Below, in pieces: positions 1-8,291 of a DNA stretch of 60,287 bases (positions are counted from its first letter, which is position 1; each line of letters begins with the position of its first letter). Location of the stretch: the NCBI GenBank assembly GCA_018241405.1, contig JAFEDY010000023.1, positions 1 through 60,287 on the forward strand. Direction: 5' to 3'. A program made the translations under genes and the position numbers. This DNA is from Pseudomonadota bacterium (GTDB lineage: Bacteria > Pseudomonadota > Gammaproteobacteria > Burkholderiales > Burkholderiaceae_C). Under the pieces are notes generated by a model. The model saw only the letters and a program-made list of their open reading frames with translations, did not search any database and was not told the origin of the DNA.

Positions 1-46
1 AATAGGTTTCGCTACTTGAGCCTTCATTTTCCCATGGGGTAGCGGC

Positions 47-2185
47 TCACAGGAAGCCAATAGCCCGTTGCGCGCCCTCCTTCACGGCGCATTCCGCTTC
101 GAGGGCCGTGACCAGCACGGCGGCGGACGCGATGGGACGAAAACGGTGCTGGCGCAGCACGGCGGCAAAATCGCCCGGCGTCAGCCGCGCAAGGCGCGCG
201 AGCCTGGCCCGCGCATCGGCCTGCGGCTGGGCCAGCCCCAGGCCCCTGCAGTGGCGGCATAGCAGTTCCCATGCCTGGTCGGCACGCAGAAAATCGAATC
301 TCACCTTGAGATCGAAACGGCGCAGTGCGGCCTGGTCCAGCCCTTCCATCAGGTTCGTCGAGGCGATGAACACGCCTGCGAAGGACTCCATCTGGGTCAG
401 CATTTCGTTGACCAGGCTCAGTTCCCACCCGCGCTGAGCTTGCCGGCGGTCCTGCAAAAAGCTGTCCACCTCGTCGATCAGCAGGATGGCCCCCTCGGAT
501 TGCGCCTCGCGGAAGGCCTGGGCGACGTTCTTTTCGTTCTCGCCCACCCACTTGGACATCAAATCCGAGGCACGCTTGACCAGGAGGGGCACACCCATTT
601 GCTGCGCCAGCCAGCGCCCATAGGCGGTCTTGCCGGTGCCCGGCGGACCGTACAGGCAGAGCCTGCCCGTGCGTGCCGCAACCAGCCCGCCCGCCACGGC
701 CGCCAGGTCGGCGTCGGCATGAATAAAGGCCGGGTCATAGACCTCCGGCAGCCGGTTGGGATCGTGCTGCGCCAAGGGGCGATGGCCCTGGGCCTCAAGG
801 GTGTTGGAGATCAGGCGCTCAAGCGCACTGGCGACGTGTTGCGCGCCGATCTCGTCCCGAATCGAGCGCACCACCGCACCCGCCCGGGCCACCACCGCCG
901 GCGCCAGGTTCTCGGCCTCGGCAATGCGCGCGATGCGGTTTGCGTCCAGCAGGTCGCCGCAACTCTCTTGCAGAATCCGCACGCGCTGCGTTTTCGGCGG
1001 CACGGGCAGCTCAAACACCATGTCAAAGCGGCGGATGAAGGCCGGGTCAAGGCCCTGGATGGAATTGGACAGCCACAGCGTAGGCACGGGGTTTTCTTCA
1101 AGCATGCGGTTGATCCAGGCCTTGCGCACCTGCGCCGTGCTCTTGCCGCCCCGCGGACCATCGCCGTCGTCGAAGACGTCTTCCACTTCATCGAAGACAA
1201 CCAGCGCCTGCCGTTGGGCGAAGAAGCTCTGCGCGGCACGGAATGCGCGCAGGCGGCGCTCGCCGTTGACCGGGTCGCCGTCGGCATCCTCGCTGGCAAC
1301 TTCAAACAGCTCACACGCCAATTCACTCGCCAGGGCGCGGGCCAACTGGCTTTTGCCAGTCCCCGGTGCGCCGTGCAAGAAGATGTTGACGCCGCGCCGA
1401 CGCGTTGCCAAGGCATGGCGCAGGTAAGGGTGCAGGATTGCCAGCGATGGCTGAATATGGTCGTAATCCGCCAGGCGCAGCTGGCCGGGGGCGGCGACTG
1501 CCACGGTGCCGCGCAGCAGGCCGATGGGGTCGGCCTCGGAGCTTGCCATCAGGTCGGCAAACACGTCCGACAGCAGGTTCAGTTTGCAGCGCAGCGCGCT
1601 CGTTCCACTGCGATCCACAGAAACCAGTCCGGAACGCGCCAGGACGCCTTGCGCGCTCAATGCGGTGCGGATTTCGGCTTCCGGCAGGCCGAGAATGCCG
1701 GACAAGGCATGGAAAACCTTGACCGACGAGAGCTGACCCAGAAAGTCTGCGGTGTCGTCAAGCAGGCGCTCATTGTGGATGGATACGGCGAATTCCAGCA
1801 CCCGGCAATCCGTCTTGCCCAGACCTACCAGGCTGGACAGCTGCCCGATGTTCTGGCGCAGGCGGGCGGGTAGCGCCGCCTTGGAGCATTCCCGCTCCGC
1901 ACGCTCGTGCAGTTGCCGCAGGTCGGCCAGCACCTGTTTGGCATTGAACTCCACGTCGTGCATCTCGGTATCGCGCCGCCGCAGGAATGCGGGAATACGG
2001 TGCTGGGACGAGTCAACCCAGAAGCCAAGCCCCAGCGCCTCGGCCAGGCTGTCGTTGTTAAAGCCGTGGGCATGCACAAACTCACGATGCCCGCCCAGGG
2101 GCACCAGGATGCGCAAGAGCCAAAGACGGATGACGGGGTCGGTCTCGATTGCGGTGCCTGAACTACGGGCGCAGCGTCTGGCCAT
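47..2185 (-). CDS. Tandem AAA+ ATPase
   Basis: This 712-residue protein carries two AAA+ modules after a roughly 260-residue helical N-terminal region with no motif I recognise. Module one has Walker A GAPGTGKS near residue 272 and Walker B ALVVFDEVED. Module two has GPPGTGKT near residue 512 and ILLIDEVDSF. Tandem AAA+ proteins of the Cdc48/FtsH-like clade usually remodel or unfold proteins, but the substrate here is unknown. The start is set by the strong ribosome site AGGAGGA seven bases upstream of the ATG. It appears to be a single-gene unit; whatever follows its stop lies outside the window. I am sure of the ATPase fold and not of the role. Confidence 0.85.
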   Translation of the reverse strand: MARRCARSSGTAIETDPVIRLWLLRILVPLGGHREFVHAHGFNNDSLAEALGLGFWVDSSQHRIPAFLRRRDTEMHDVEFNAKQVLADLRQLHERAERECSKAALPARLRQNIGQLSSLVGLGKTDCRVLEFAVSIHNERLLDDTADFLGQLSSVKVFHALSGILGLPEAEIRTALSAQGVLARSGLVSVDRSGTSALRCKLNLLSDVFADLMASSEADPIGLLRGTVAVAAPGQLRLADYDHIQPSLAILHPYLRHALATRRRGVNIFLHGAPGTGKSQLARALASELACELFEVASEDADGDPVNGERRLRAFRAAQSFFAQRQALVVFDEVEDVFDDGDGPRGGKSTAQVRKAWINRMLEENPVPTLWLSNSIQGLDPAFIRRFDMVFELPVPPKTQRVRILQESCGDLLDANRIARIAEAENLAPAVVARAGAVVRSIRDEIGAQHVASALERLISNTLEAQGHRPLAQHDPNRLPEVYDPAFIHADADLAAVAGGLVAARTGRLCLYGPPGTGKTAYGRWLAQQMGVPLLVKRASDLMSKWVGENEKNVAQAFREAQSEGAILLIDEVDSFLQDRRQAQRGWELSLVNEMLTQMESFAGVFIASTNLMEGLDQAALRRFDLKVRFDFLRADQAWELLCRHCRGLGLAQPQADARARLARLARLTPGDFAAVLRQHRFRPIASAAVLVTALEAECAVKEGAQRAIGFL

Positions 2186-2316
2186 GATGGTTCCTCCTGT
2201 GGATGGACTCCATCATCCGCATCACTGCGACATCTTGTGTCGTGTCCGATGCACCCTGCGTTTGCGGCGCAGAACCGGGCGGCCGGCCCGCACGTCGCTG
2301 CGGGAACTGACCTGTA

Positions 2317-2631
2317 TCAGGCCTTGGGATCGGGCAGCAAACAGGCCTCGACCACCTGCAGGTTGTTGTCTTTCGCGAAGTTGAGCACAAAGTCCCAGGC
2401 CATGGGCTCGCAGGCTTGCAGTTCGCGGTGGACCACCACGCATTTCACGCCGTTCATGGCCGTGGGCACGCACCAGGGGGAGTAGCTCAGGTGGCTGCCG
2501 GGGCGCGCGCCGCCGGGGCGGAACTGGCTCATGACCCCGGCCAGGCGCTCGGCCCAGTCGCTCGGGCGGAAGGTTCTCCCATCATGGGTAATGCCTTGGA
2601 TGAAGACTTCTTTGGAGGTGGGAGCAACCAT
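2317..2631 (-). CDS. DUF3579 family protein
   Basis: This small 104-residue cytoplasmic protein matches the DUF3579 family as I know it: an N-terminal KEVFIQGITHDGRTFRPSDW segment and a conserved VVVHRELQACEPMAWDFVL centre. Its biochemical role is not established. It is divergent from argD across a 258-bp gap. I recall this association with arginine biosynthesis in other betaproteobacteria, which hints at a role linked to arginine or to control of that locus. No catalytic motif is visible. Confidence 0.8.
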   Translation of the reverse strand: MVAPTSKEVFIQGITHDGRTFRPSDWAERLAGVMSQFRPGGARPGSHLSYSPWCVPTAMNGVKCVVVHRELQACEPMAWDFVLNFAKDNNLQVVEACLLPDPKA

Positions 2632-2689
2632 CGGGATCGGGTCGTGAAGGGGGCGCGGGCCTTGTGCGCTCGCGTGGGGCGGATTCTAA

Positions 2690-2703
2690 CTCTTATATAA
2701 GAG
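2690..2703. promoter_or_regulatory. Perfect 14-bp palindrome between DUF3579 gene and argD
   Basis: CTCTTATATAAGAG is a perfect inverted repeat in the divergent intergenic region, 187 bp before the argD start and 59 bp before the DUF3579 start. It is AT-rich in a GC-rich setting and includes a TATAAG that could act as a -10 element. It is a plausible operator for a dimeric regulator controlling one or both genes. The regulator is unknown. Confidence 0.5.
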
Positions 2704-2889
2704 CTGACCTCGCAAGGCCCGCACCGGCCATGCCCCGATGGCCTGCCCGTAGGCCCGCGCATGGCGCCCGTGCGCATGACTGTGATGCGCATTCTTCAAT
2801 GGTGCCAACGGGGCCAGACCCTAGAATCAGACCTTTCTTTTTGGGCCCACCGGCCCGTGATGGTTCCGCACCTGCAAGGAGAAGTCCGC

Positions 2890-4086
2890 ATGACCGCATT
2901 GATCGAGGCTGCATCGCCCCACGTGATGAACACCTATGGCCGCGTGCCCATTGCGCTGGAGCGCGGCCAGGGCGTGCGCGTGTGGGACGTGAACGGCAAG
3001 CAGTACCTCGACGGCCTGGCCGGCATTGCCGTGAACACGCTGGGCCACAACCACCCGCGGCTGGTGCCGGCGCTGCAGGATCAGCTCACCCGGCTTATCC
3101 ACACCTCCAATTACTACCATGTACCGGGGCAGGAGCAGCTCGCCCGCCTGCTGACCGAGCGCGCGCAGATGACCAACGTGTTCTTCTGCAGCACGGGGCT
3201 GGAGGCCAACGAGTGCGCCATCAAGATCGCGCGCAAGTACGGCGTGGACAAGGGCATAGAAAAGCCCGTGATCGTGGTCTATGACCATGCCTTCCACGGC
3301 CGCTCCATCGCCACCATGACGGCCACGGGCAACCCCAAGGTGCGCAACGGCTTCGGCCCGCTGCTCGAAGGCTTCATCCGCGTCGCGCCCAACGATTTCG
3401 AGGCGCTGCAGGAGGCCACCGAGGGCAACCCCAACATCGTCGCCGTGCTGATGGAGCCCATCCAGGGCGAGGGCGGCCTGCACCCCATGCGCGTCGAGTA
3501 CATGCAGCAGGTGCGCAAGCTCTGCGATGCCAATGGCTGGCTGATGATGCTCGACGAGGTGCAGTGCGGCATGGGCCGCACCGGCAAGTGGTTCACCCAC
3601 CAGTGGGCCGGCATCGTGCCCGACGTGATGACGCTGGCCAAGGGCCTGGGCTCGGGCGTGCCGATTGGCGCGGTGCTGGGGCATGGCGCGGCGGCCGAGG
3701 TGCTCAAGCCCGGCAACCATGGCTCCACCTTCGGCGGCAACCCGCTGGCCATGCGTGCCGGCGTGGAGACGATCCGCATCATGGAAGAGGACGGCTTGCT
3801 CGCCAACGCCGCCGACGTGGGCGCGCACCTGAAGGCGGCCCTTCAGCAGGCCCTGGGCCAGCTGCCCGGCGTGATCGAGGTCAGGGGCCAGGGCCTGATC
3901 ATCGGCGTGGAGCTGGACCGCCCCTGCGGCAACCTCATTGACCGCGCCGCCGAAGCCGGCCTGCTGCTGTCGGTAACGGCCGAGCGCGTGATCCGCCTCG
4001 TTCCGGCTCTGACGCTCACGCGCACCGAGGCCGACGAAATCGTCGCCCTGCTCACGCCCCTGGTACAGGCCCTGCTGGCCGAATGA
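2890..4086 (+). CDS. argD: Acetylornithine aminotransferase
   Basis: ArgD is a class III PLP aminotransferase that converts N-acetylglutamate semialdehyde to N-acetylornithine in arginine biosynthesis, in the cytoplasm. Its 398 residues fit the family. The PLP lysine is K251 in LAKGLGSGVPIGA, and the upstream LMMLDEVQCGMGRTG stretch holds the cofactor-binding aspartate. The frame is open 43 codons further upstream, but the ATG at 2890 follows AAGGAGAAG and begins at the usual family N-terminus, so I chose it. argF follows 16 bp downstream, giving an argDF unit. Some family members also act on succinyldiaminopimelate. Confidence 0.95.
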   Translation: MTALIEAASPHVMNTYGRVPIALERGQGVRVWDVNGKQYLDGLAGIAVNTLGHNHPRLVPALQDQLTRLIHTSNYYHVPGQEQLARLLTERAQMTNVFFCSTGLEANECAIKIARKYGVDKGIEKPVIVVYDHAFHGRSIATMTATGNPKVRNGFGPLLEGFIRVAPNDFEALQEATEGNPNIVAVLMEPIQGEGGLHPMRVEYMQQVRKLCDANGWLMMLDEVQCGMGRTGKWFTHQWAGIVPDVMTLAKGLGSGVPIGAVLGHGAAAEVLKPGNHGSTFGGNPLAMRAGVETIRIMEEDGLLANAADVGAHLKAALQQALGQLPGVIEVRGQGLIIGVELDRPCGNLIDRAAEAGLLLSVTAERVIRLVPALTLTRTEADEIVALLTPLVQALLAE

Positions 4087-4102
4087 CGCAAAGCCACCGC
4101 AT

Positions 4103-5023
4103 ATGAAGCACTACCTGCAATTCGCCGACTTCAGCGCGGACGAATACAACTACCTGTTCTCGCGCGCCGCCATCATCAAGGGCAAGTTCAAGAGCTACGA
4201 GAAGTACCACCCGCTGGCTGACCGCACGCTGGCCATGATCTTCGAGAAGGCCAGTACGCGCACGCGTGTGAGCTTCGAGGCCGGCATGTACCAGCTGGGC
4301 GGCAGCGTGGTGCATCTGACCACGGGCGACAGCCAGCTCGGCCGCGCCGAGCCGATCGAGGATAGCGCGCGCGTCATCAGCCGCATGACCGACCTGGTGA
4401 TGATCCGCACCTTCGGCCAGGACAAGATCGCACGCTTTGCCGAGTATTCGCGCGTGCCCGTCATCAATGGCCTGACCAACGAGTTCCACCCCTGCCAGAT
4501 CATGGCGGACATCTTCACCTTCATAGAGCACCGTGGCGGCATCGCCGGCAAGACCGTGGCCTGGGTGGGCGATGGCAACAACATGGCCAACACCTGGCTG
4601 CAGGCCGCCGACCTGCTGGGCTTCACCGTGCATGTGAGCACACCTGGCGGCTACGAAGTTGACGAGAAACTGGCCTTTGGCGACCGCCAGCCGCGCGCTG
4701 GCTGCTACAAAGTTTTTAGCGATCCCTTGGACGCCTGCCGCGGCGCCGACCTGGTCACCACCGACGTCTGGACCAGCATGGGCTACGAGGCCGAGAACGA
4801 GGCCCGCCGCAAGGCCTTTGCCGACTGGTGCGTGGACGCCGAGATGATGGCCCTGGCCAAGGAGGGCGCCCTGTTCATGCACTGCCTGCCCGCCCACCGC
4901 GGTGAGGAGGTCATGGCCGACGTGATCGACGGCCCCCAATCCGTCGTCTGGGACGAGGCGGAAAACAGGATGCACGTGCAAAAGGCACTCATGGAGTACC
5001 TTTTGCTCGGCCGGGTTGCATGA
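4103..5023 (+). CDS. argF: Ornithine carbamoyltransferase
   Basis: ArgF joins ornithine and carbamoyl phosphate to make citrulline. The 306-residue protein has the carbamoyl-phosphate loop STRTR at residues 51-55, HPCQ in the domain linker, and HCLPAHRGEE with the ornithine-site cysteine at 261. It follows argD by 16 bp and is presumably cotranscribed. Two oddities stand out. A variable loop (RQPRAGCYKVFS, 4686-4721) seems to be encoded by a half copy of the palindromic repeat seen elsewhere in the window. The last 49 bp before the stop codon occur again 113 bp downstream. Confidence 0.95.
   Translation: MKHYLQFADFSADEYNYLFSRAAIIKGKFKSYEKYHPLADRTLAMIFEKASTRTRVSFEAGMYQLGGSVVHLTTGDSQLGRAEPIEDSARVISRMTDLVMIRTFGQDKIARFAEYSRVPVINGLTNEFHPCQIMADIFTFIEHRGGIAGKTVAWVGDGNNMANTWLQAADLLGFTVHVSTPGGYEVDEKLAFGDRQPRAGCYKVFSDPLDACRGADLVTTDVWTSMGYEAENEARRKAFADWCVDAEMMALAKEGALFMHCLPAHRGEEVMADVIDGPQSVVWDEAENRMHVQKALMEYLLLGRVA
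4686..4722. repeat. Half copy of palindromic repeat inside argF
   Basis: Read on the minus strand this stretch has AAAAACTTTGTAGCAGCCAG followed by CGCGCGGCTGG, resembling the left half of the repeat family (TTTTTGATAGCTGCCAGCGC). It is in frame and falls in a length-variable loop of ArgF. The assignment is by eye and moderate. Confidence 0.45.
4971..5019 (+). repeat. 49-bp direct repeat, copy 1 (argF 3' end)
   Basis: This segment, from TGCACGTGCAAAAGGCACTC to GGCCGGGTTGC, encodes the last residues of ArgF and recurs without mismatch at 5133-5181. The two copies are separated by 113 bp. The pattern resembles the 3'-end duplication left when an element integrates at the end of a gene, or a simple segmental duplication. 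Confidence 0.95.
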
Positions 5024-5025
5024 AA

Positions 5026-5064
5026 TGCAAGCCGGTGGCGCGATAAGCGCCAGCAGCCTGTTTC
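5026..5064. repeat. Degraded palindromic repeat between the argF 3' duplicates
   Basis: On the minus strand the segment reads AAACAGGCTGCTGGCGCTTA then CGCGCCACC, similar to one arm of the palindromic repeat family (AAACAGGCTCTAGCGCTTG). The other arm is not convincing. It lies within the 113 bp separating the two argF-end copies. Confidence 0.4.
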
Positions 5065-5132
5065 GGCGCAGGCTCATATCCGCGCAGCGGATGTGAAGCG
5101 GCCACAGGCCGCGCGCCGAAGCCAAAATCGAC

Positions 5133-5181
5133 TGCACGTGCAAAAGGCACTCATGGAGTACCTTTTGCTCGGCCGGGTTGC
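5133..5181 (+). repeat. 49-bp direct repeat, copy 2
   Basis: This is an exact second copy of the argF 3' end. It is followed immediately by CTGA, so the duplicated reading frame again meets a stop codon (TGA at 5182-5184). It has no start of its own and is not a gene. Confidence 0.95.
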
Positions 5182-5203
5182 CTGACAAGGCACATGTACA
5201 CCC

Positions 5204-5271
5204 CGTCACCCCGGCGAACGCCGGGGTCCAGGGGCCTGACTTCTGGATTCCGGCATTCGCCGGAATGACGG
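5204..5271. repeat. REP-like double hairpin
   Basis: Two adjacent small hairpins lie here: CCCCGGCGAACGCCGGGG, then ATTCCGGCATTCGCCGGAAT, with flanking CGTCA and TGACG making the whole unit roughly symmetric. The same arrangement recurs at 54763-54830 and a related one at 52683-52769. It is downstream of the argF duplication and before the end of the convergent DUF488 gene. Confidence 0.75.
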
Positions 5272-5281
5272 TGAAGCGCAA

Positions 5282-5824
5282 CTACGCCGAAGAACCCCCC
5301 GGATAGCGCACCACGCCGCCCTCTTCCACCACGGCCCCTGGCGTCAGTCGCGCCGGCTCCGCCTTGCCCGGCCCCATGATGTGGAACACCGCCTCGCCCC
5401 GTGCCAGCAGGTGGTCGGTCACGATGCGGCGATGGCAGCGCCACCAGACAGCCTCGGCGCACATCAGGGCGCAGCGCTGGTCCTGCCCCAGCGCCAGCAG
5501 CTGCTCCAGCCCGGCGCGGAAGGCCGCCGTGCCCGCATAGTCCGCGTAGCGGTGAAAGCTGGCGTTGTGCCACAGGCCATTGCGCTCGGGCGGCACGCCG
5601 GACGTCTTGCCGCGCAGGCCCCCCAGCGCCGCCAGGTGCAGATAGGTTACGCCCTGCCCGGCAAGGGCCGCCCTCAGGCTGGCCTCGTTGAACTGTGGCT
5701 GCGCGCGCGAGCCCGGCAGCTTGCGGATATCGACCAGGCAGGTCACCTGGTTCTCGCGCAGCAGGGCGATGAGCTCCTCCAGGCTGCGGCTGGAATGCCC
5801 CAGGGTGAAGAACGGATGGGCCAC
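5282..5824 (-). CDS. DUF488 domain protein
   Basis: This 180-residue protein has the DUF488 hallmarks: N-terminal FFTLGHSSRSLEELIALL, a central VDIRKLPGS, and CALMCAEAVWWRCHRRIV, a Cys/His motif typical of the family. Its enzymatic function is not established. The start is a GTG four bases after the stop of the upstream DUF2945 gene, so the two genes form a small unit. The C-terminus (PGAVVEEGGVVRYPGGSSA) is low complexity. Confidence 0.85.
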   Translation of the reverse strand: MAHPFFTLGHSSRSLEELIALLRENQVTCLVDIRKLPGSRAQPQFNEASLRAALAGQGVTYLHLAALGGLRGKTSGVPPERNGLWHNASFHRYADYAGTAAFRAGLEQLLALGQDQRCALMCAEAVWWRCHRRIVTDHLLARGEAVFHIMGPGKAEPARLTPGAVVEEGGVVRYPGGSSA

Positions 5825-5828
5825 GGCT

Positions 5829-6038
5829 TCACAGGCGGGTCAGCACCTCGCCACGGTGGGCCGCAATGTGCTCGGTCTTGTCGCTGCGGATCTCGTACTG
5901 GGGATGCTCGGGCGTGGCGCGGTGGGTGTGGCCCTTGTAGTCGAAGTCACCGGTGTGCACGGCGATGATGCGGCCGGACACGCAGCCGGCCTCCGAGTTC
6001 CAGCGCACATGGTCGCCGACCTTGAATCTTTCGCTCAT
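5829..6038 (-). CDS. DUF2945 (HVA1-type) small protein
   Basis: The 69-residue product begins MSERFKVGDHVRWNSEAG and continues with GRIIAVHT and a YEIRSDKT segment, the pattern of DUF2945 proteins, which form a small SH3/Tudor-like barrel. The role is unknown. I chose the internal ATG at 6038, not the longer frame, because a clean GGAGG lies just upstream and the family begins there. It is transcribed with the DUF488 gene immediately downstream. Confidence 0.8.
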   Translation of the reverse strand: MSERFKVGDHVRWNSEAGCVSGRIIAVHTGDFDYKGHTHRATPEHPQYEIRSDKTEHIAAHRGEVLTRL

Positions 6039-6115
6039 CGGTACACCTCCTGGGGCACTCGCGCGTGGCCAGGAATCCTGCCTCTTGCGACCGCCCGCCA
6101 AGCGTTACGTACTAT

Positions 6116-6367
6116 CTATTTAGAAGCATGAAAGCGCTGCCCCGCACGGTCAGGATCGGGCAAATCGGCCCCAAGCTCCTTCTTGCCCACCGTGCCGCAG
6201 CCGCCGCAGCTGCTGCACCCTCCGCCGCTGCCGCAGCCCCCCGGCCCGGCCGCCAGGCGGGGATGGACGCGGCCCAGGCGCTGGCGCCAGGCGGCGGGCA
6301 GGTAGCGCCAGGCCATGTAGGCCAGGGCGGCGACGACGACCAGGGTGACGATGAACTCTTGCAGCAT
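6116..6367 (-). CDS. FeoB-associated Cys-rich membrane protein
   Basis: This 83-residue protein has one N-terminal membrane helix (FIVTLVVVAALAYMAWRYLP) and a cysteine-rich segment (CGSGGGCSSCGGCG) that could bind metal. It is the last gene of the feo operon; its start is one base from the feoB stop. Proteins of this shape often accompany FeoB in place of FeoC and are thought to help iron transport or its control. The tail after the Cys-rich part (about 25 residues) looks unstructured. Confidence 0.8.
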   Translation of the reverse strand: MLQEFIVTLVVVAALAYMAWRYLPAAWRQRLGRVHPRLAAGPGGCGSGGGCSSCGGCGTVGKKELGADLPDPDRAGQRFHASK

Positions 6368-6368
6368 G

Positions 6369-8291
6369 TCAGCCTCCATGGAATGCCAGCGCGATGCGGT
6401 AGGTGATGAAGCTCGCGCCATAGGCCAGCGCAAACAGGTAGCCGGTCATCACCAGCGGCCAGCGCCAGCCGTTGGTCTCGCGCCGCACGGCGGCGATGGT
6501 CGAGATGCATTGCGGCGCGAAGATGAACCACACCAGCAGCGACAGCGCCGTGGCCAGCGACCACTGGGCCGCCAGCATGGGGGCGAGCTGCGCGGCCGTG
6601 TCGTCGTTTGAGGCCGCAATGGCGTAGACCGTACCCAGCGCGCTCACCGCCACCTCGCGCGCGGCCATGCCGGGCACCAGGGCGATGCTGATCTGCCAGT
6701 TGAAGCCTATGGGCGCGAACACCACTTCGAGCAGGGCGCCCAGGCGCCCGGCAAAGCTGTACTGAATGGCCGCTCCCGTCGCGCCCTCGGGCGGCGCCGG
6801 GTAGGTCGAGAGGAACCACAGCAGCACCGTGACGGCCAGGATGATGCCGCCCACGCGGCGCATGAAGATGCCGGCGCGCTCCCACAGGCCCAGGGCCAGG
6901 TTGCGCGGGCTGGGCCAGCGGTAGGCCGGCAGCTCCATGAGCAGGGGCGCCGCGCCGTTACCACCACCATCCCAGCGCCGGGCCAGCTGGGCCACGGCGG
7001 CCACGGCCATAGCGCTGACGATGCCGCCCAGGTACAGGCCGAACAGCACCAGGCCCTGCAGGTTGAACAGGCCGGCCACCATGCGCTCCGGTATGAAAGC
7101 CGCGATCAACAGCGCATACACGGGCAGGCGCGCCGAGCAGGTCATGAGCGGCGCGATCAGGATGGTGACGAGCCGGTCGCGCCAGTCGGGGATGGAGCGC
7201 GTGGCCATGATGCCCGGCACGGCACAGGCAAAGCTCGACAACAGCGGAATGAAGGAGCGCCCCGACAGCCCCACCGTGCCCATCACGCGATCGAGCAGAA
7301 AGGCCGCGCGCGGCAGGTAGCCCGATTCTTCCAGCGCCAGGATGAAGAAGAACAGGATCAGAATCTGCGGCAGGAACACCACCACCCCGCCCGCGCCGGC
7401 GATCACGCCATCGGCCAGCAGGCTGCGCAGCGGCCCCTCGGCCATGTGGGTCTTGAGCCACTCGGCAGCGAAGGCCGTGATGCCCTCGATCCAGCCCTTG
7501 GGCACCTCGGCCCAGCTGAACACCGCCTGGAACATCAAAAACAGTGTTGCCGCCAACAGCACCGTGCCCCACAGCGGGTGCAGCACCAGGACGTCGATGC
7601 GATCGTCCTGACTCAGGCGCCGCGCGGGCTCGCGCACGGCCAGCGCCATGATGCGGCGCACCTCCTGGTGCAGGCGCTGCACGCGCTGGGGCTGGTCATC
7701 CTCCACGGCGTTGACCACCGGCTGCGCGGCCAATGGGGCGGCCGAGCCTGCGGGCGCGGGGGCCGCCTGGTCCAGCCAGCGCAGCAGCTCGTCGGCGCCA
7801 TTGGCGCGCACGCCCACGGTGGCCACCACGGGCATGGCCAGTTCGCGCGCCAGTACCTCGCGGTCTATCTCTATGCCCTGGCGCCGGGCCATGTCGCTCA
7901 TGTTCAGCACCAGCACCATGGGCAGGCCCAGGTTGCGCGCCTCCAGCACCAGGCGCAGGTTCAGGCGCAGGTGGGTGGCGTCGGTCACGCAGACCAGCAG
8001 CTCGGGCACGGGTTCACCGGGGCGCCGGCCCGTGACCACGTCGCGCGTGACGGCCTCGTCCAGGCTCTGGGCATGCAGGCTGTAGGCGCCGGGCAGGTCC
8101 AGCACGCGCACGCGGCGACCGCTGGCGGTAGTCAGCACACCCTCCTTGCGCTCTACGGTCACGCCGGCGTAGTTGGCCACCTTCTGGCGCGCGCCCGTGA
8201 GCACGTTGAACAGCGCCGTCTTGCCGCAGTTCGGGTTGCCCAGCAGGGCGATATGGGTGAACCCCGCCGCCCCGGCCGCCTGGGAATTCAT
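6369..8291 (-). CDS. feoB: Ferrous iron transporter FeoB
   Basis: FeoB imports Fe(II) across the inner membrane. The N-terminal G domain shows G1 GNPNCGKT (residues 18-25), G3 DLPGAYSL near 65 and G4 NMSD, followed by a helical linker and the Gate membrane domains (for example SGRSFIPLLSSFACAVPGIM). At 640 residues it is shorter than the roughly 770-residue enterobacterial protein, as is common in this lineage. The start overlaps the feoA stop by four bases, so translation is probably coupled. Iron control by Fur is inferred from the box upstream of feoA. Confidence 0.95.
   Translation of the reverse strand: MNSQAAGAAGFTHIALLGNPNCGKTALFNVLTGARQKVANYAGVTVERKEGVLTTASGRRVRVLDLPGAYSLHAQSLDEAVTRDVVTGRRPGEPVPELLVCVTDATHLRLNLRLVLEARNLGLPMVLVLNMSDMARRQGIEIDREVLARELAMPVVATVGVRANGADELLRWLDQAAPAPAGSAAPLAAQPVVNAVEDDQPQRVQRLHQEVRRIMALAVREPARRLSQDDRIDVLVLHPLWGTVLLAATLFLMFQAVFSWAEVPKGWIEGITAFAAEWLKTHMAEGPLRSLLADGVIAGAGGVVVFLPQILILFFFILALEESGYLPRAAFLLDRVMGTVGLSGRSFIPLLSSFACAVPGIMATRSIPDWRDRLVTILIAPLMTCSARLPVYALLIAAFIPERMVAGLFNLQGLVLFGLYLGGIVSAMAVAAVAQLARRWDGGGNGAAPLLMELPAYRWPSPRNLALGLWERAGIFMRRVGGIILAVTVLLWFLSTYPAPPEGATGAAIQYSFAGRLGALLEVVFAPIGFNWQISIALVPGMAAREVAVSALGTVYAIAASNDDTAAQLAPMLAAQWSLATALSLLVWFIFAPQCISTIAAVRRETNGWRWPLVMTGYLFALAYGASFITYRIALAFHGG

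Noticed and set aside
440..1873. Long open frame on the plus strand opposite the AAA+ ATPase gene
   Set aside because: Its translation is Arg/His/Gln rich without any family motif, while the opposite strand encodes two full AAA+ modules. Shadow frames of this kind accompany most GC-rich genes here.
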